Assembly (NCBI GenBank): GCA_001302985.1
Contig: LJNG01000003.1
Coordinates: forward strand, 1 to 41,616
DNA: 41,616 nucleotides
From: Parcubacteria bacterium DG_74_3
GTDB taxonomy: Bacteria; Patescibacteriota; Minisyncoccia; Minisyncoccales; DG-74-3
Direction: 5' to 3'
This document shows positions 1 to 9,175 of the stretch, piece by piece (the stretch's first letter is position 1; each line of letters opens with the position of its first letter). The translations under genes and the position numbers were made by a program. The notes under the pieces are model-generated. The model saw nothing but the letters and a program-made list of their open reading frames with translations. It was not told where the DNA came from and did no database searches.

Positions 1-137
1 GGCTCGTCGGTTTGGAGCTCAATGGGAATAGTTTTTTCTTTCTGGGGTAAAATTTTAATCTCTATTTGAAAAGTAGTTTTTTCAAAAAATTCTTTAGTGG
101 CTTTTTTTATTTTTTCGAAATCTTGTTGGGAAATCAT
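1..137 (-). CDS. jag: Jag/KhpB-like (SpoIIIJ-associated) protein, N-terminal part, truncated by window edge
   Basis: Minus-strand ATG at 137 (ATGA overlap with yidC stop) gives MISQQDFEKIKKATKEFFEKTTFQIEIK...; position directly after yidC is canonical for jag. Confidence 0.65.
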   Translation of the reverse strand, partial: MISQQDFEKIKKATKEFFEKTTFQIEIKILPQKEKTIPIELQTDE

Positions 138-856
138 GTTTTACTATAAGAAGGATATATAAAATACTGCTGAATCATTGTGAAAAGAATTGTCACCAAC
201 CAATAGAGTCCGACCGCAGCTGGTAACTTTAAGAGAATAAAAAAGGTAAAGGCAGGGAAAAAATAAAGCGTTTGTTGAGTAAGTTGTTTTGAAAATTGAT
301 CAAGCGGTTCTTTACTTTTACTTTTCTCTTTTTTTGGTACCATCATTTTTGCCTGGAAATACTGGCTAATCCCGGCCAAGACAGCTAAAACCAGATTGGG
401 CTGGGAAAGATCCAAAACTCCTAAAAAATAAGGGTTTATTGCTTCTGGTCTGAGAACGAAATTATAAAGAAGATTAAGTGCCTCGGGCTGTAATCCTTTC
501 CAAAATACCCGATATAGAGCAATTAAAACCGGGAGTTGAATCAAAACTGGGAGACAGCCGCCCAGGGGATTGATTTTCTCTCGTTGATAAAGCTCCATGA
601 GTTCTTGGGCTTGTTTTTCTTTGTTATTCTTGTGTTTAAGTTGAATTTCTTGGCTTTTTGTCTGAATATTAGATAGATTCTTTTGGGATTTAATAGACTG
701 CACCATAAGGGGAGAAAGGGCTATTCTGATTAAGATTGTTAAAACTATTATTGCAATGCCAAAATCATGCCCCGGTAAAAAACCATATAATAAAACCAGG
801 GCATTTAATAGAGGTTGATATAAAATCTCATTAAAAATTTGTTCTAAAAAATTCAT
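134..856 (-). CDS. yidC: Membrane protein insertase YidC/Oxa1 family
   Basis: Hydrophobic ORF with GGCLPVLIQLPVLIALYRVF and AVGLYWLVTILFTMIQQYF; position after yidD. Confidence 0.93.
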   Translation of the reverse strand: MNFLEQIFNEILYQPLLNALVLLYGFLPGHDFGIAIIVLTILIRIALSPLMVQSIKSQKNLSNIQTKSQEIQLKHKNNKEKQAQELMELYQREKINPLGGCLPVLIQLPVLIALYRVFWKGLQPEALNLLYNFVLRPEAINPYFLGVLDLSQPNLVLAVLAGISQYFQAKMMVPKKEKSKSKEPLDQFSKQLTQQTLYFFPAFTFFILLKLPAAVGLYWLVTILFTMIQQYFIYPSYSKT

Positions 857-857
857 T

Positions 858-1067
858 TTAAGGTAGGTCTATTCCCTCGGTTCCCCAGGGATGACATCTT
901 AAAATTCTTTTTCCTCCTCGCCAAAAACCTTTAGCCAAACCATATTTTTCAATTGCTCTATATAAATATTCAGAACAGGTGGGTGTAAATCTACAATTCT
1001 GACCAAGAAGTAAAGAGATGTTTTCCTGGTAAAAATGTATTGTTTTTAAGATAAGTTTTTTTATCAT
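858..1067 (-). CDS. yidD: Membrane protein insertion efficiency factor YidD
   Basis: NCRFTPTCSEYLYRAIEKYG and GGKRILRCHPWG motifs. Confidence 0.95.
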   Translation of the reverse strand: MIKKLILKTIHFYQENISLLLGQNCRFTPTCSEYLYRAIEKYGLAKGFWRGGKRILRCHPWGTEGIDLP

Positions 1068-1433
1068 CTAATTTCGTTTACTGTTTGTTTGATTATTTAT
1101 TATCCCGGCTTTTTGAAACAACTTATTTATAGTTTCCTCGACTCCCCAGAAATCTTTATTTTCTAACCCCGGAACAGCTATTAAGGCGATATCTATTCCC
1201 TTTTTGATTTTTTTCAGTCTTAATCCAACCAACTCTCTTAACCTTCTTTTTATTTTATTTCTTAAAGTCGCGTTTTTGGAAAACTTCTGAGAAACTATAA
1301 AAACGAATCGTACTTGTTCTAATTGATTAGGAATTTTTTTTAATATTAAAAAGCCCTCTTTAAGTCTTTTGCCTTTCTTAAGAACATGATTTATATCTTT
1401 ATTTTTTTTCAATCGGTTAAGTTGGGGCAACAC
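1068..1433 (-). CDS. rnpA: Ribonuclease P protein component; probable GTG start at 1433 rather than the ORF-track start at 1511
   Basis: VLPQLNRLKKNKDINHVLKKGKR...RFVFIVSQKFSKNATLRNKIKRRLREL is RnpA-like; residues before VLPQLNRL overlap rpmH out of frame. Confidence 0.88.
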   Translation of the reverse strand: MLPQLNRLKKNKDINHVLKKGKRLKEGFLILKKIPNQLEQVRFVFIVSQKFSKNATLRNKIKRRLRELVGLRLKKIKKGIDIALIAVPGLENKDFWGVEETINKLFQKAGIINNQTNSKRN

Positions 1434-1449
1434 GCTTTTGTTTAATATT

Positions 1450-1584
1450 TTAAACTGTAAGCTTTTTTCTTTTTTTCTGCCTTCTTTTTTGCAAAACCTT
1501 TCTCCCTCCACTTTTCTTTCTTCTTTTTCTAAAGCCGTGGGTCCGTTTTCTTTTTTTTCTTTTTGGTTTGTATATAATACTCAT
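1450..1584 (-). CDS. rpmH: 50S ribosomal protein L34, 44 aa, missed by the ORF track
   Basis: Minus strand: MSIIYKPKRKKRKRTHGFRKRRKKSGGRKVLQKRRQKKRKKLTV*, the L34 pattern, directly upstream of rnpA. Confidence 0.95.
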   Translation of the reverse strand: MSIIYKPKRKKRKRTHGFRKRRKKSGGRKVLQKRRQKKRKKLTV

Positions 1585-1765
1585 GTTAAAGTTGATTTTG
1601 GGTACAGTAAAATTTGATTGATTAGTTATTTTAGCAAAACTATTTCTAAAAACAAATAGGTAACTAGTTTCACACCTTATCCCCAGATTAATAACAACCT
1701 CCCTACTTTTAATCGTGTTTCCTTTTAAAATTGACAGGTGTTATAATTATTTTAGTTAAAAGCTT
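1585..1765. promoter_or_regulatory. Candidate oriC / divergent rpmH-dnaA promoter region
   Basis: Intergenic between divergent rpmH and dnaA; DnaA-box-like TTATCCCCA at 1677-1685; TATAAT upstream of dnaA. Confidence 0.55.
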
Positions 1766-3115
1766 ATGAACAACGAAGAGCTCTGGCAGGCAACTTTAGC
1801 CCAAATTCAACTATCGATTTCTCCTGCAAATTTTGCCACCTGGTTCAGGCAAACCAGGGTTCTTTCTCTAGAAGGTGGAAGGGTTGTAGTTTCAGTGTCT
1901 AACTCTTTTGCAAAAGAATGGCTTGAAAACAAATATGGTAAAACTATTTTAAAAATCTTGCGAAGCCTAGATGAAAAAATTAAAGAGGTGAATTATGAAA
2001 TTGGGCAATCAGAACTAAGAACAACAAAAGAGGGTACCCTATCTCTTCCGGAAATTAGCCAACTCGATTTACAAGATTTTAAGATTCAAAAGGAGACAAA
2101 CCTAAACCATAAATATACTTTTGAAAATTTTGTAGTTGGTCCTTTTAATGAGTTAGCTCAAGCTGCAGCCTGGGCCGTTTCTGAAAACCCAGGTTCGGTT
2201 TATAATCCACTCTTTATTTATGGAGGGGTGGGACTGGGTAAAACCCACCTTTTACAAGCGATTGGAAACGAAGTAATTAAAAACTCCTCGAGAAAAAAGG
2301 TTAAGTATACCCCCTCGGAAAAATTCACCGCCGGTGTGGTCTCTTCTATTAGAAATCATAGTATTGAAAACTTTAAATTGAAATATCGGGCAATAGATGT
2401 TCTAATTCTAGATGATGTTCAATTTTTGGCTGGTAAAGAAAAAACTCAGGAGGAATTTTTCCATCTTTTCAATAATCTATACGAAAAGAATAAACAGATA
2501 GTCCTCTCTTCGGATCGTCCTCCAAAAGCAATTCCTGCTCTTACTGAAAGATTAAGATCGCGGTTTGAGGGAGGTATGATAGCAGACATAGGCTTTCCCG
2601 ACTATGAAACCCGGATGGCTATTTTAAAAACAAAATGTCAAGAAAGAAAAATTATTTTCCCCAATGAGGTTCTTGATTATGTTGCTGCTAATATTCAAAA
2701 AAATATCAGAGAACTAGAGGGAGCTCTTACTAGATTAACCGCCTTTCGGAAACTTAACAACCAAGAACCCAATCTGGAGGTTACAAAATCCCTACTTAAA
2801 AACCTGATTTTCTCGCCAAAGAAAATAGTCACACCTAAAAGAGTAATTAAGATGGTTGCTGAGTTTTATGACTTAAAACCAAAAGAGCTTCTATCTTCTT
2901 CGCGGAAAAGAGAAATAGTTGGCCCGCGACAGGTAGCTATGTACCTTTTAAGAGAGGAACTAAAAAGCTCTTTCCCCTTTATAGGTAGACAATTTGGTAA
3001 TAGAGACCATACCACCGCTATCCATGCCTGTGAAAAAATTTCTAAAAACAAGGAGAAAGATAATAAATTGGATGAGGAAATCAACTTAATAAAACAACGC
3101 ATTTTTAGTCAATAA
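1766..3115 (+). CDS. dnaA: Chromosomal replication initiator protein DnaA
   Basis: GGVGLGKTHLLQAIGNE Walker A, LILDDVQFLAGKEKTQEEFFHLFN, C-terminal RDHTTAIHACEKI. Confidence 0.98.
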   Translation: MNNEELWQATLAQIQLSISPANFATWFRQTRVLSLEGGRVVVSVSNSFAKEWLENKYGKTILKILRSLDEKIKEVNYEIGQSELRTTKEGTLSLPEISQLDLQDFKIQKETNLNHKYTFENFVVGPFNELAQAAAWAVSENPGSVYNPLFIYGGVGLGKTHLLQAIGNEVIKNSSRKKVKYTPSEKFTAGVVSSIRNHSIENFKLKYRAIDVLILDDVQFLAGKEKTQEEFFHLFNNLYEKNKQIVLSSDRPPKAIPALTERLRSRFEGGMIADIGFPDYETRMAILKTKCQERKIIFPNEVLDYVAANIQKNIRELEGALTRLTAFRKLNNQEPNLEVTKSLLKNLIFSPKKIVTPKRVIKMVAEFYDLKPKELLSSSRKREIVGPRQVAMYLLREELKSSFPFIGRQFGNRDHTTAIHACEKISKNKEKDNKLDEEINLIKQRIFSQ

Positions 3116-3264
3116 AAAGAGGAAAACCCTCGAAAAAAAACAAACAACCCCTTTTTTCCCAAACACGCCCCTTTTAATAAACAACCTTTCCTTCTATTTA
3201 TCCCCAATTCTTATTAATTAAAAACGTTTTTATTCTTTCTTTTTAATAACAATAAAATAAAAAT
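3116..3264. promoter_or_regulatory. dnaA-dnaN intergenic with second DnaA-box-like motif, G-poor tract and AT-rich stretch
   Basis: TTATCCCCA at 3198-3206; about 3130-3206 almost G-free on + strand, then AT-rich run into dnaN. Confidence 0.4.
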
Positions 3265-4395
3265 ATGAAATTAATAGTATTACAAGAATTATTAAAAGAG
3301 GGTTTAAAAATAACAAGTCGAATTTCTATAAAGTCGCTTTCTTTTCCAATTTTAAACAATCTTTTTTTATGCGCAGAAAAAAATTTTATTAGTTTAAAAG
3401 GTACTGATTTAGAAACAGGAATAACCTGGTGGTCTTTAGCAAAGGTAGAAAGAGGGGGAAAAATAGTGATTCCCGCTCAACTTTTTTCTAACTTGGTTAG
3501 TTTTCTTCCAAATAAAAAAGTTACCCTAGAAACAAAAGATTTCCTTTTAGATATTTCCTGTGAAAACTACAAAACCCAAGTTAAGGGTTTTAACCCCGAC
3601 GACTTTCCAATTATTCCTCAGGTTCCCAGAGAAGAAAAAATCTTAGTGGGAAGTCAGGATTTTTGCCAAAGCTTATCCCAGGTTGTTGGGGTTGCTAGTC
3701 CCTCAACTACTCGACCTGAAATTTCCGGAGTTTATTTTTCTTTTGGAAAAAACTCTATTAAAATGGTCGCTACCGATAGTTTTAGACTGGGAGAAAAAAC
3801 CCTTTCTTTGAAAAAACCCAGTGAGCTTCGCCAAGAATACTCACTTATTTTACCTCAAAAAGCAGCCAGAGAGGTTATTAATATCTTTGAAGAAGATAGG
3901 GGAGAGCTTCAGGTTTTTTTAGCTCCAAACCAAATTTTATTTGAAAGTATTATGTCCGAGACCCAACACCCTAAAATCCAGTTAGTCTCTCGATTAATTG
4001 AAGGTGAATATCCTAATTATCAGGAGATTATTCCTAAAAAACACGAAACCAAAATAATTTTCCAAAGAAATGAGTTTCTTAACCAGATTAAAACAGCCAG
4101 TCTTTTTAGCGGGAAAATTAACGAAATTAAATTAAAGGTTAATCCAAAAACAGGAAAGGTGGAAATATTAAGCCAAAGTCCTGATTTGGGAGAATACCAA
4201 AGCTTTTTTACCGCCCAAATTAAAGGCCAGCCAGTTGAAATCTCTTTTAACCACCGCTTTTTAGCCGATGGTCTTTCAAATATAAAAAGCTCAGAGGTAA
4301 TCTTTGAGCTTAATGGCGAAGGAGGCCCAGGGGTTTTAAAGCCCTCTGAAGACCCAACTTACCTTTATATTGTTATGCCTATTAAAGCGAGTTAG
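3265..4395 (+). CDS. dnaN: DNA polymerase III beta subunit (sliding clamp)
   Basis: Clamp-like sequence (SGVYFSFGKNSIKMVATDSFRLGEK; C-terminal YLYIVMPIKAS); follows dnaA. Confidence 0.96.
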   Translation: MKLIVLQELLKEGLKITSRISIKSLSFPILNNLFLCAEKNFISLKGTDLETGITWWSLAKVERGGKIVIPAQLFSNLVSFLPNKKVTLETKDFLLDISCENYKTQVKGFNPDDFPIIPQVPREEKILVGSQDFCQSLSQVVGVASPSTTRPEISGVYFSFGKNSIKMVATDSFRLGEKTLSLKKPSELRQEYSLILPQKAAREVINIFEEDRGELQVFLAPNQILFESIMSETQHPKIQLVSRLIEGEYPNYQEIIPKKHETKIIFQRNEFLNQIKTASLFSGKINEIKLKVNPKTGKVEILSQSPDLGEYQSFFTAQIKGQPVEISFNHRFLADGLSNIKSSEVIFELNGEGGPGVLKPSEDPTYLYIVMPIKAS

Positions 4396-6346
4396 TTCCG
4401 GGCCCTTCGGTAGAATAGGGGGTAAAAATTTCTTTTGGGTATTTTTCTAAAACCTTATCCATAAAAGCGTGAAAAATTGGACCAGCGAGAACAACTCCTG
4501 GTTTTTTAAATGACGGGCTGTTGTCGTTATTGCCAGCCCAGACCCCAACTACCAACGAAGGAGTATAACCTATTGTCCAGGCATCTTGGTAGTTCTGGGT
4601 GGTTCCGGTTTTAGCAGCAACCTGAAACCCTGGAAAATACAAGGAAGAACCAAGTCCAAACATAGGAGCTCTTGCCTCGTTATCTGATAAAATATCATTG
4701 ATCATTCTGGTTACCTGTACGGGCAAAACTCTTTTTTGGGTTTTTTTATTTTCTTCAATAATATTTCCGTTCATGTCCTCAATTTTTAAAATAGCAACCG
4801 GTGGCACCTTTAAGCCTTCGGTGGCAAATGTACCATAAGCCGAAACCATGTCCAATAGTTTAACTTCCCAACCTCCAAGCACAATTGAAGGTCCAAAGGG
4901 TGTTTTCAGGGTTGTAATACCAAGATCGCGGGCAGTGGTAACCGAGTTTTCAATTTCTGGCCCTGCAAAATCTAAAAGGACTTTTACCGAAGCAACGTTT
5001 ATTGACTGGGCTAGTGCTTCTTTTAGAGTAATTTCTCCTCGAAATTTTCCATCGTAATTTTTAGGAATATACTCTTCGTCTCCCCAAATTCCAAAATTAG
5101 TCTCCTCATCAATAACCCGGGTTTCGGGAGTAAACCCCCTTTTAAACGCAGTGGCATAAACAAAAGGTTTAAAAGCTGAACCTGGCTGTCTTAGTCCTAA
5201 GGTTGCTACGTTAAATTGAGGGTCAAATTTACAATTTACTCCTGGGGTACATCCTTCAGGATAAGGGTCCTCAAAATAATCTGTCCCACCCACCATAGCT
5301 AATATTTCTCCTGTTTTCGGGTCAAGGGCTACCAAGGCAGCGTTATAGGCATTATAATTTTTATTTACTTGAACCCGATCTTTTACCACTGTTTCGGCTA
5401 ATTGTTGAATCTCCCAATCTAAAGAAGTAAATACCCTTAACCCCTTTTCTCTTAAAAACTCTTGGCTATATTTACTATCCAGATATCCTTTCACGTATTG
5501 GAGAGTAAAGTAAGGAGCCCTGATCGTTGTTGGTTTGGCAAAATTTAACTCTTCTATTCCGGCTTCCTCGGCTTCAGCTTGAGTTATATATCCCAACTTC
5601 ACCATTCTCTCTAAGACATAATCTTTTCGAGACATAAGCTCTTTTTGATTTTGATAGGGAGAGAGATAGCTTGGTGCCCGAATTAAAGCTACCAGGGTAG
5701 CAGCCTGAGCTAAAGAGATTTCAGAAACTGACTTTTGAAAATAGGTTTGGCTAGCTGCCTCTACCCCATAAGCGTTTGAACCAAAAGGAACCTGGTTTAA
5801 ATACCATTCTAATATCTGGTCTTTGGAATAACGTCTATCTAACTCTAAAGCCAAAATGATTTCTCTAATTTTTCTTTCAGCTGTTTTTTCGGTAGATAAA
5901 AAGGTTGACCTGATTAATTGCTGAGGAATGGTTGAGCCCCCATAAACAGGTTTCATTATTTTAAAGTCTGCCAAAATTGCTCTCACAATTCCTTTAAAAT
6001 CAATCCCAAAATGATAATAAAAATTAGCATCCTCGGTAACAATAACAGCCTGTTTTAAATATTCTGGGATTTGTTCCAAAGGAATAACCGTCCTTTTCTC
6101 TTCACCATGAATATCATATAAAAGAACCTGACCCGTTCTATCATAAATCTTGGTTGATTGGATGAATTGACGTTCGGTAAACTTTTCGGGTCGAGGAAGA
6201 TCTTTACCGTAATAAATAAACAAAAGCAAACCCAGGACAATTACCAACAAAAGGCTGGAGAGAAAAAACTTTAAGAAAGAACCAAACACACTCTTGGTTT
6301 TCTTCTTTTCTCGATAGACTTTTCGATAATATCTTCTTTTAGCCAT
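4382..6346 (-). CDS. Penicillin-binding protein 1A (transglycosylase/transpeptidase)
   Basis: EDANFYYHFGIDFKGIVRA, GGSTIPQQLIRS, RQPGSAFKPFVYATAF, SINVASVKV, AAKTGTTQNYQDAW. Confidence 0.95.
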   Translation of the reverse strand: MAKRRYYRKVYREKKKTKSVFGSFLKFFLSSLLLVIVLGLLLFIYYGKDLPRPEKFTERQFIQSTKIYDRTGQVLLYDIHGEEKRTVIPLEQIPEYLKQAVIVTEDANFYYHFGIDFKGIVRAILADFKIMKPVYGGSTIPQQLIRSTFLSTEKTAERKIREIILALELDRRYSKDQILEWYLNQVPFGSNAYGVEAASQTYFQKSVSEISLAQAATLVALIRAPSYLSPYQNQKELMSRKDYVLERMVKLGYITQAEAEEAGIEELNFAKPTTIRAPYFTLQYVKGYLDSKYSQEFLREKGLRVFTSLDWEIQQLAETVVKDRVQVNKNYNAYNAALVALDPKTGEILAMVGGTDYFEDPYPEGCTPGVNCKFDPQFNVATLGLRQPGSAFKPFVYATAFKRGFTPETRVIDEETNFGIWGDEEYIPKNYDGKFRGEITLKEALAQSINVASVKVLLDFAGPEIENSVTTARDLGITTLKTPFGPSIVLGGWEVKLLDMVSAYGTFATEGLKVPPVAILKIEDMNGNIIEENKKTQKRVLPVQVTRMINDILSDNEARAPMFGLGSSLYFPGFQVAAKTGTTQNYQDAWTIGYTPSLVVGVWAGNNDNSPSFKKPGVVLAGPIFHAFMDKVLEKYPKEIFTPYSTEGPGTNSL

Positions 6347-6439
6347 AACTCTATTTATTTTTACTAAATTTTATGTGCATTAGCAAAGAGCTTATTGGCA
6401 AATAGAGGAAATTATTATAAAGTTAACGAATAGAAAGAC

Positions 6440-7636
6440 ATGAAAAGAAAAACCGATTCCCAAAAAATTAAAGAAGCATTGACAAGAAGAGTAGAAAAGA
6501 TTTTGCCAGACAGGGAAGGTTTAAAAAAATTAATCCAGAAAACAAGAATCAGGCTTTACTTAGGTATTGATCCAACCGGAAGCAAGCTTCACCTTGGTCA
6601 TACTATAGCCCTTCGAAAACTTCAAGAATTTAGTGATTTAGGACACGAAGCTATTCTTGTGGTTGGCACTGGAACCGTTCTGGCCGGCGATCCTTCAGCC
6701 CGAAATGAAACTAGACCCCGAATTACCGAGAAAGAAATCAGAGAAAATATGGCTACTTGGAAAAAGCAAGCTAAAAAGATTTTAGATTTCTCAAAAGTGA
6801 AAATTCAATACAATGGAGACTGGCTTCTCAAATTGAGCTTAAAAGAGGTTATCGAGATTGCCTCTCATATAAGTGCCATTAAGCTTTTCAAAAGAGACAT
6901 GTTTCAAAGACGCCTTAAAAGAGGAGATACGGTCTGGACCCATGAAACCCTATATCCCTTACTTCAAGGATATGATTCAGTAGTCTTGGATGTTGATTTA
7001 GAAATTGGTGGTACCGACCAAACCTTTAATATGCTGATTGGACGAGAACTGCAACAAAAAATGCGAGGACGAGAAAAATTTATTTTAACCGTTCCGATGG
7101 TTTTGGGAATTGATGGAAAACAAATGAGCAAAACCTCGGGTAATTGTATCTGGTTAACAGACAATCCCAACCAGATGTTTGGTAAAATTATGTCTCTTCC
7201 AGACAATTTAATTATTACTTATTTTGACCTTCTTACAAGAGTGCCCATGGATTTATTGTCTCAATATAGAAAGGAGCTGGGAACGAAAAAAGTTAACCCA
7301 ATGGAATTAAAAGAAAAGTTAGCACTTGAAATAGTGAAAATGTATCATTCAGAGAAAGCAGCCCAAGGGGCAGTCAGAGAATTCATTCGCATTTTTAAAG
7401 AGAAAAAATTACCAGCCAAGATACCGATTATTAAAGTAAAAGACAGAAAGCTGAACATTCTTGATCTTTTAATAAAAACAAAGGTAGCCGCTTCTAGGTC
7501 AGAAGCTAAAAGATTAATTTTGCAAAAAGGAGTGAAAATTAACGGAATTATACAAAAAGACTGGAAAAAAGATGTTGAAACCCAGAAAGGACAAATCATT
7601 CAAGTAGGGAAAAGAAAATTCGTGAGACTGGGATAG
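6440..7636 (+). CDS. tyrS: Tyrosyl-tRNA synthetase
   Basis: HLGHT, GGTDQTFNMLIGRELQQ, KQMSKTSGN, C-terminal S4 domain (AASRSEAKRLILQKGVKING). Confidence 0.93.
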   Translation: MKRKTDSQKIKEALTRRVEKILPDREGLKKLIQKTRIRLYLGIDPTGSKLHLGHTIALRKLQEFSDLGHEAILVVGTGTVLAGDPSARNETRPRITEKEIRENMATWKKQAKKILDFSKVKIQYNGDWLLKLSLKEVIEIASHISAIKLFKRDMFQRRLKRGDTVWTHETLYPLLQGYDSVVLDVDLEIGGTDQTFNMLIGRELQQKMRGREKFILTVPMVLGIDGKQMSKTSGNCIWLTDNPNQMFGKIMSLPDNLIITYFDLLTRVPMDLLSQYRKELGTKKVNPMELKEKLALEIVKMYHSEKAAQGAVREFIRIFKEKKLPAKIPIIKVKDRKLNILDLLIKTKVAASRSEAKRLILQKGVKINGIIQKDWKKDVETQKGQIIQVGKRKFVRLG

Positions 7637-7639
7637 TAA

Positions 7640-7663
7640 AACCCCCGCCTTAGGCGGGGGTTT
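7640..7663. terminator. Bidirectional intrinsic terminator between tyrS and the acidic small ORF
   Basis: ACCCCCGCCTTAGGCGGGGGTTT: 8-bp GC stem, A-run upstream, T-run downstream. Confidence 0.85.
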
Positions 7664-7669
7664 CGATAA

Positions 7670-7783
7670 TTACCACTCTTCTTTTTCACCCTCTTCTTCT
7701 TCACCCTCTTCTTCGGTTTCCTCTTCTTCTTCACCCTCTTCTTCTTGATTTAAGAGATTGGTTAAAATTTCCTCTTTAATCAT
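7670..7783 (-). CDS. 37-aa acidic-repeat small protein
   Basis: MIKEEILTNLLNQEEEGEEEEETEEEGEEEEGEKEEW*; imperfect 15-bp GAAGAAGAAGAGGGT repeats; own promoter and terminator. Confidence 0.6.
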   Translation of the reverse strand: MIKEEILTNLLNQEEEGEEEEETEEEGEEEEGEKEEW

Positions 7784-7905
7784 GGTTTTAAAATGGGCTT
7801 AAAACACAAAATTGTTACCCAGTTAAAATTTTTTCGAGAAAGATTTTTAATTTTCTCCGACCTTTTATTTTTTCCTGAGAATAGAATTTCAGGATTCTAA
7901 AAGGT

Positions 7906-7933
7906 ATTATAGTTTTCCAAAAGTACTTGTCAA
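7906..7933 (-). promoter_or_regulatory. Sigma70-type promoter for the acidic small ORF
   Basis: Minus strand TTGACA (7933-7928), 16-nt spacer, TATAAT (7911-7906). Confidence 0.75.
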
Positions 7934-7953
7934 GACCCGATAAACGTTTAGTA

Positions 7954-8424
7954 TTAGATTTTGTGCTTGATGAGATAAGTTAGGGCAGCAGCTAAAGCAT
8001 CAATTGCATCATCGGATTTAGAAATTTCTTCAAGATTTAGCAACTTCTCGATCTTTTTTTTAACCCTTTCCTTTTTTGCCCAGCCATAACCAGTTATTGT
8101 CATTTTTATCTCCATGGGCGTAAATTGATAAACCGGAATCTTCTTTTTAGCTGCAGTTAAAAGAATAACACCCTCTGCCTGACTGACCAGTAGAGCCGTT
8201 TTTAGGTTTTTCGCAAAAAAGACTTTTTCCATCGCCAGAATTTCAGGTTGCTGAAATTTAATTATTTTTGACAATGTATTATTAATAATTTTCAAACGCT
8301 CAGCCGCTGTTTGAGAAGGGCTGGTTCGAATGACGCCGCAATCCAGGCACTTCAAAGCCCTTGCTTTTTTTATTACACCATAGCCGGTTGCGGCTGTACC
8401 TGGGTCGATACCTAAAATGATCAT
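7954..8424 (-). CDS. ruvC: Crossover junction endodeoxyribonuclease RuvC
   Basis: MIILGIDPGTAATGYGVI; LAMEKVFFAKN; KSDDAIDALAAALTY. Confidence 0.97.
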   Translation of the reverse strand: MIILGIDPGTAATGYGVIKKARALKCLDCGVIRTSPSQTAAERLKIINNTLSKIIKFQQPEILAMEKVFFAKNLKTALLVSQAEGVILLTAAKKKIPVYQFTPMEIKMTITGYGWAKKERVKKKIEKLLNLEEISKSDDAIDALAAALTYLIKHKI

Positions 8425-8428
8425 AAGA

Positions 8429-9163
8429 CTAGTCTTTTAAGTTAGAATAAATTTCTTGGACCGCTTCGTTTTCATCTAAGGCTTCAAATAATTCTTCGGC
8501 AGCCTCCCTTTCTTTTTCACTCACTAAAACCTGTTCTTTAGCTACCCAATCCAGAGAGACCGATTCAATTTGGATTCCCTGCCGTTCAAGGTTTTCCCTT
8601 ACTCGTTCTAAACCCTGAATCTTAGTATAGACATCTAATAGGTCTTCATGCCAATAAAGATCTTCGGCCCCAGCTTCAATTACTTTTAAAGCTAACTCCT
8701 CCCTATTTTTCAGATTTGGGGGTTGAGCTTCGGGAATAATGCTTATTACTCCCTTTCTTTCAAAAAGCCATCTCACAGAACCTTCTCTAACTAATTTTCC
8801 ATTGTGTTCGCTTAAGGTTTTCTTTATTTCTCCTAAGGTTCGATTCTTATTATCAGTTAACCCTTCGATAATAATGGCTATTTTACCTGGGCCGTAAGCT
8901 TCGAATAGAAATCCCTGGAACTGGCCAGCCTCTAATTCTCCGATACCCCGCTTAATAGCTCTCTCGATATTTTCCCTTGGTAAATTTACTATTTTAGCTT
9001 TCTCAATTGCTAATTTAAGTTCTGGGTTGGCATCTGGATCTTCTCCTCCTTCTCGAACAGCAACCGAAATTAACTGAGCCATTTTCGAAAAGACCTTGCT
9101 TTTTTTAGCATCGGCTAGACCTTTTTTATGTTTTATTCTGTGCCAATGAGAGTGTCCTGACAT
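8429..9163 (-). CDS. YebC/PmpR family protein
   Basis: MSGHSHWHRIKHKKGLADAKKSKVFSKMAQLI; YGPGKIAIIIEGLTDNKNRT. Confidence 0.97.
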   Translation of the reverse strand: MSGHSHWHRIKHKKGLADAKKSKVFSKMAQLISVAVREGGEDPDANPELKLAIEKAKIVNLPRENIERAIKRGIGELEAGQFQGFLFEAYGPGKIAIIIEGLTDNKNRTLGEIKKTLSEHNGKLVREGSVRWLFERKGVISIIPEAQPPNLKNREELALKVIEAGAEDLYWHEDLLDVYTKIQGLERVRENLERQGIQIESVSLDWVAKEQVLVSEKEREAAEELFEALDENEAVQEIYSNLKD

Positions 9164-9175
9164 ATCATCTTAATT

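Noticed and set aside
7681-7745. CRISPR-like short repeats
   Set aside because: Repeats are contiguous 15-bp purine codon repeats without spacers; no CRISPR arrays seen anywhere in the window
7640-7905. tmRNA with a tag reading frame
   Set aside because: No tRNA-like acceptor/T-arm pairing between ends and the ORF does not end in a hydrophobic degradation tag
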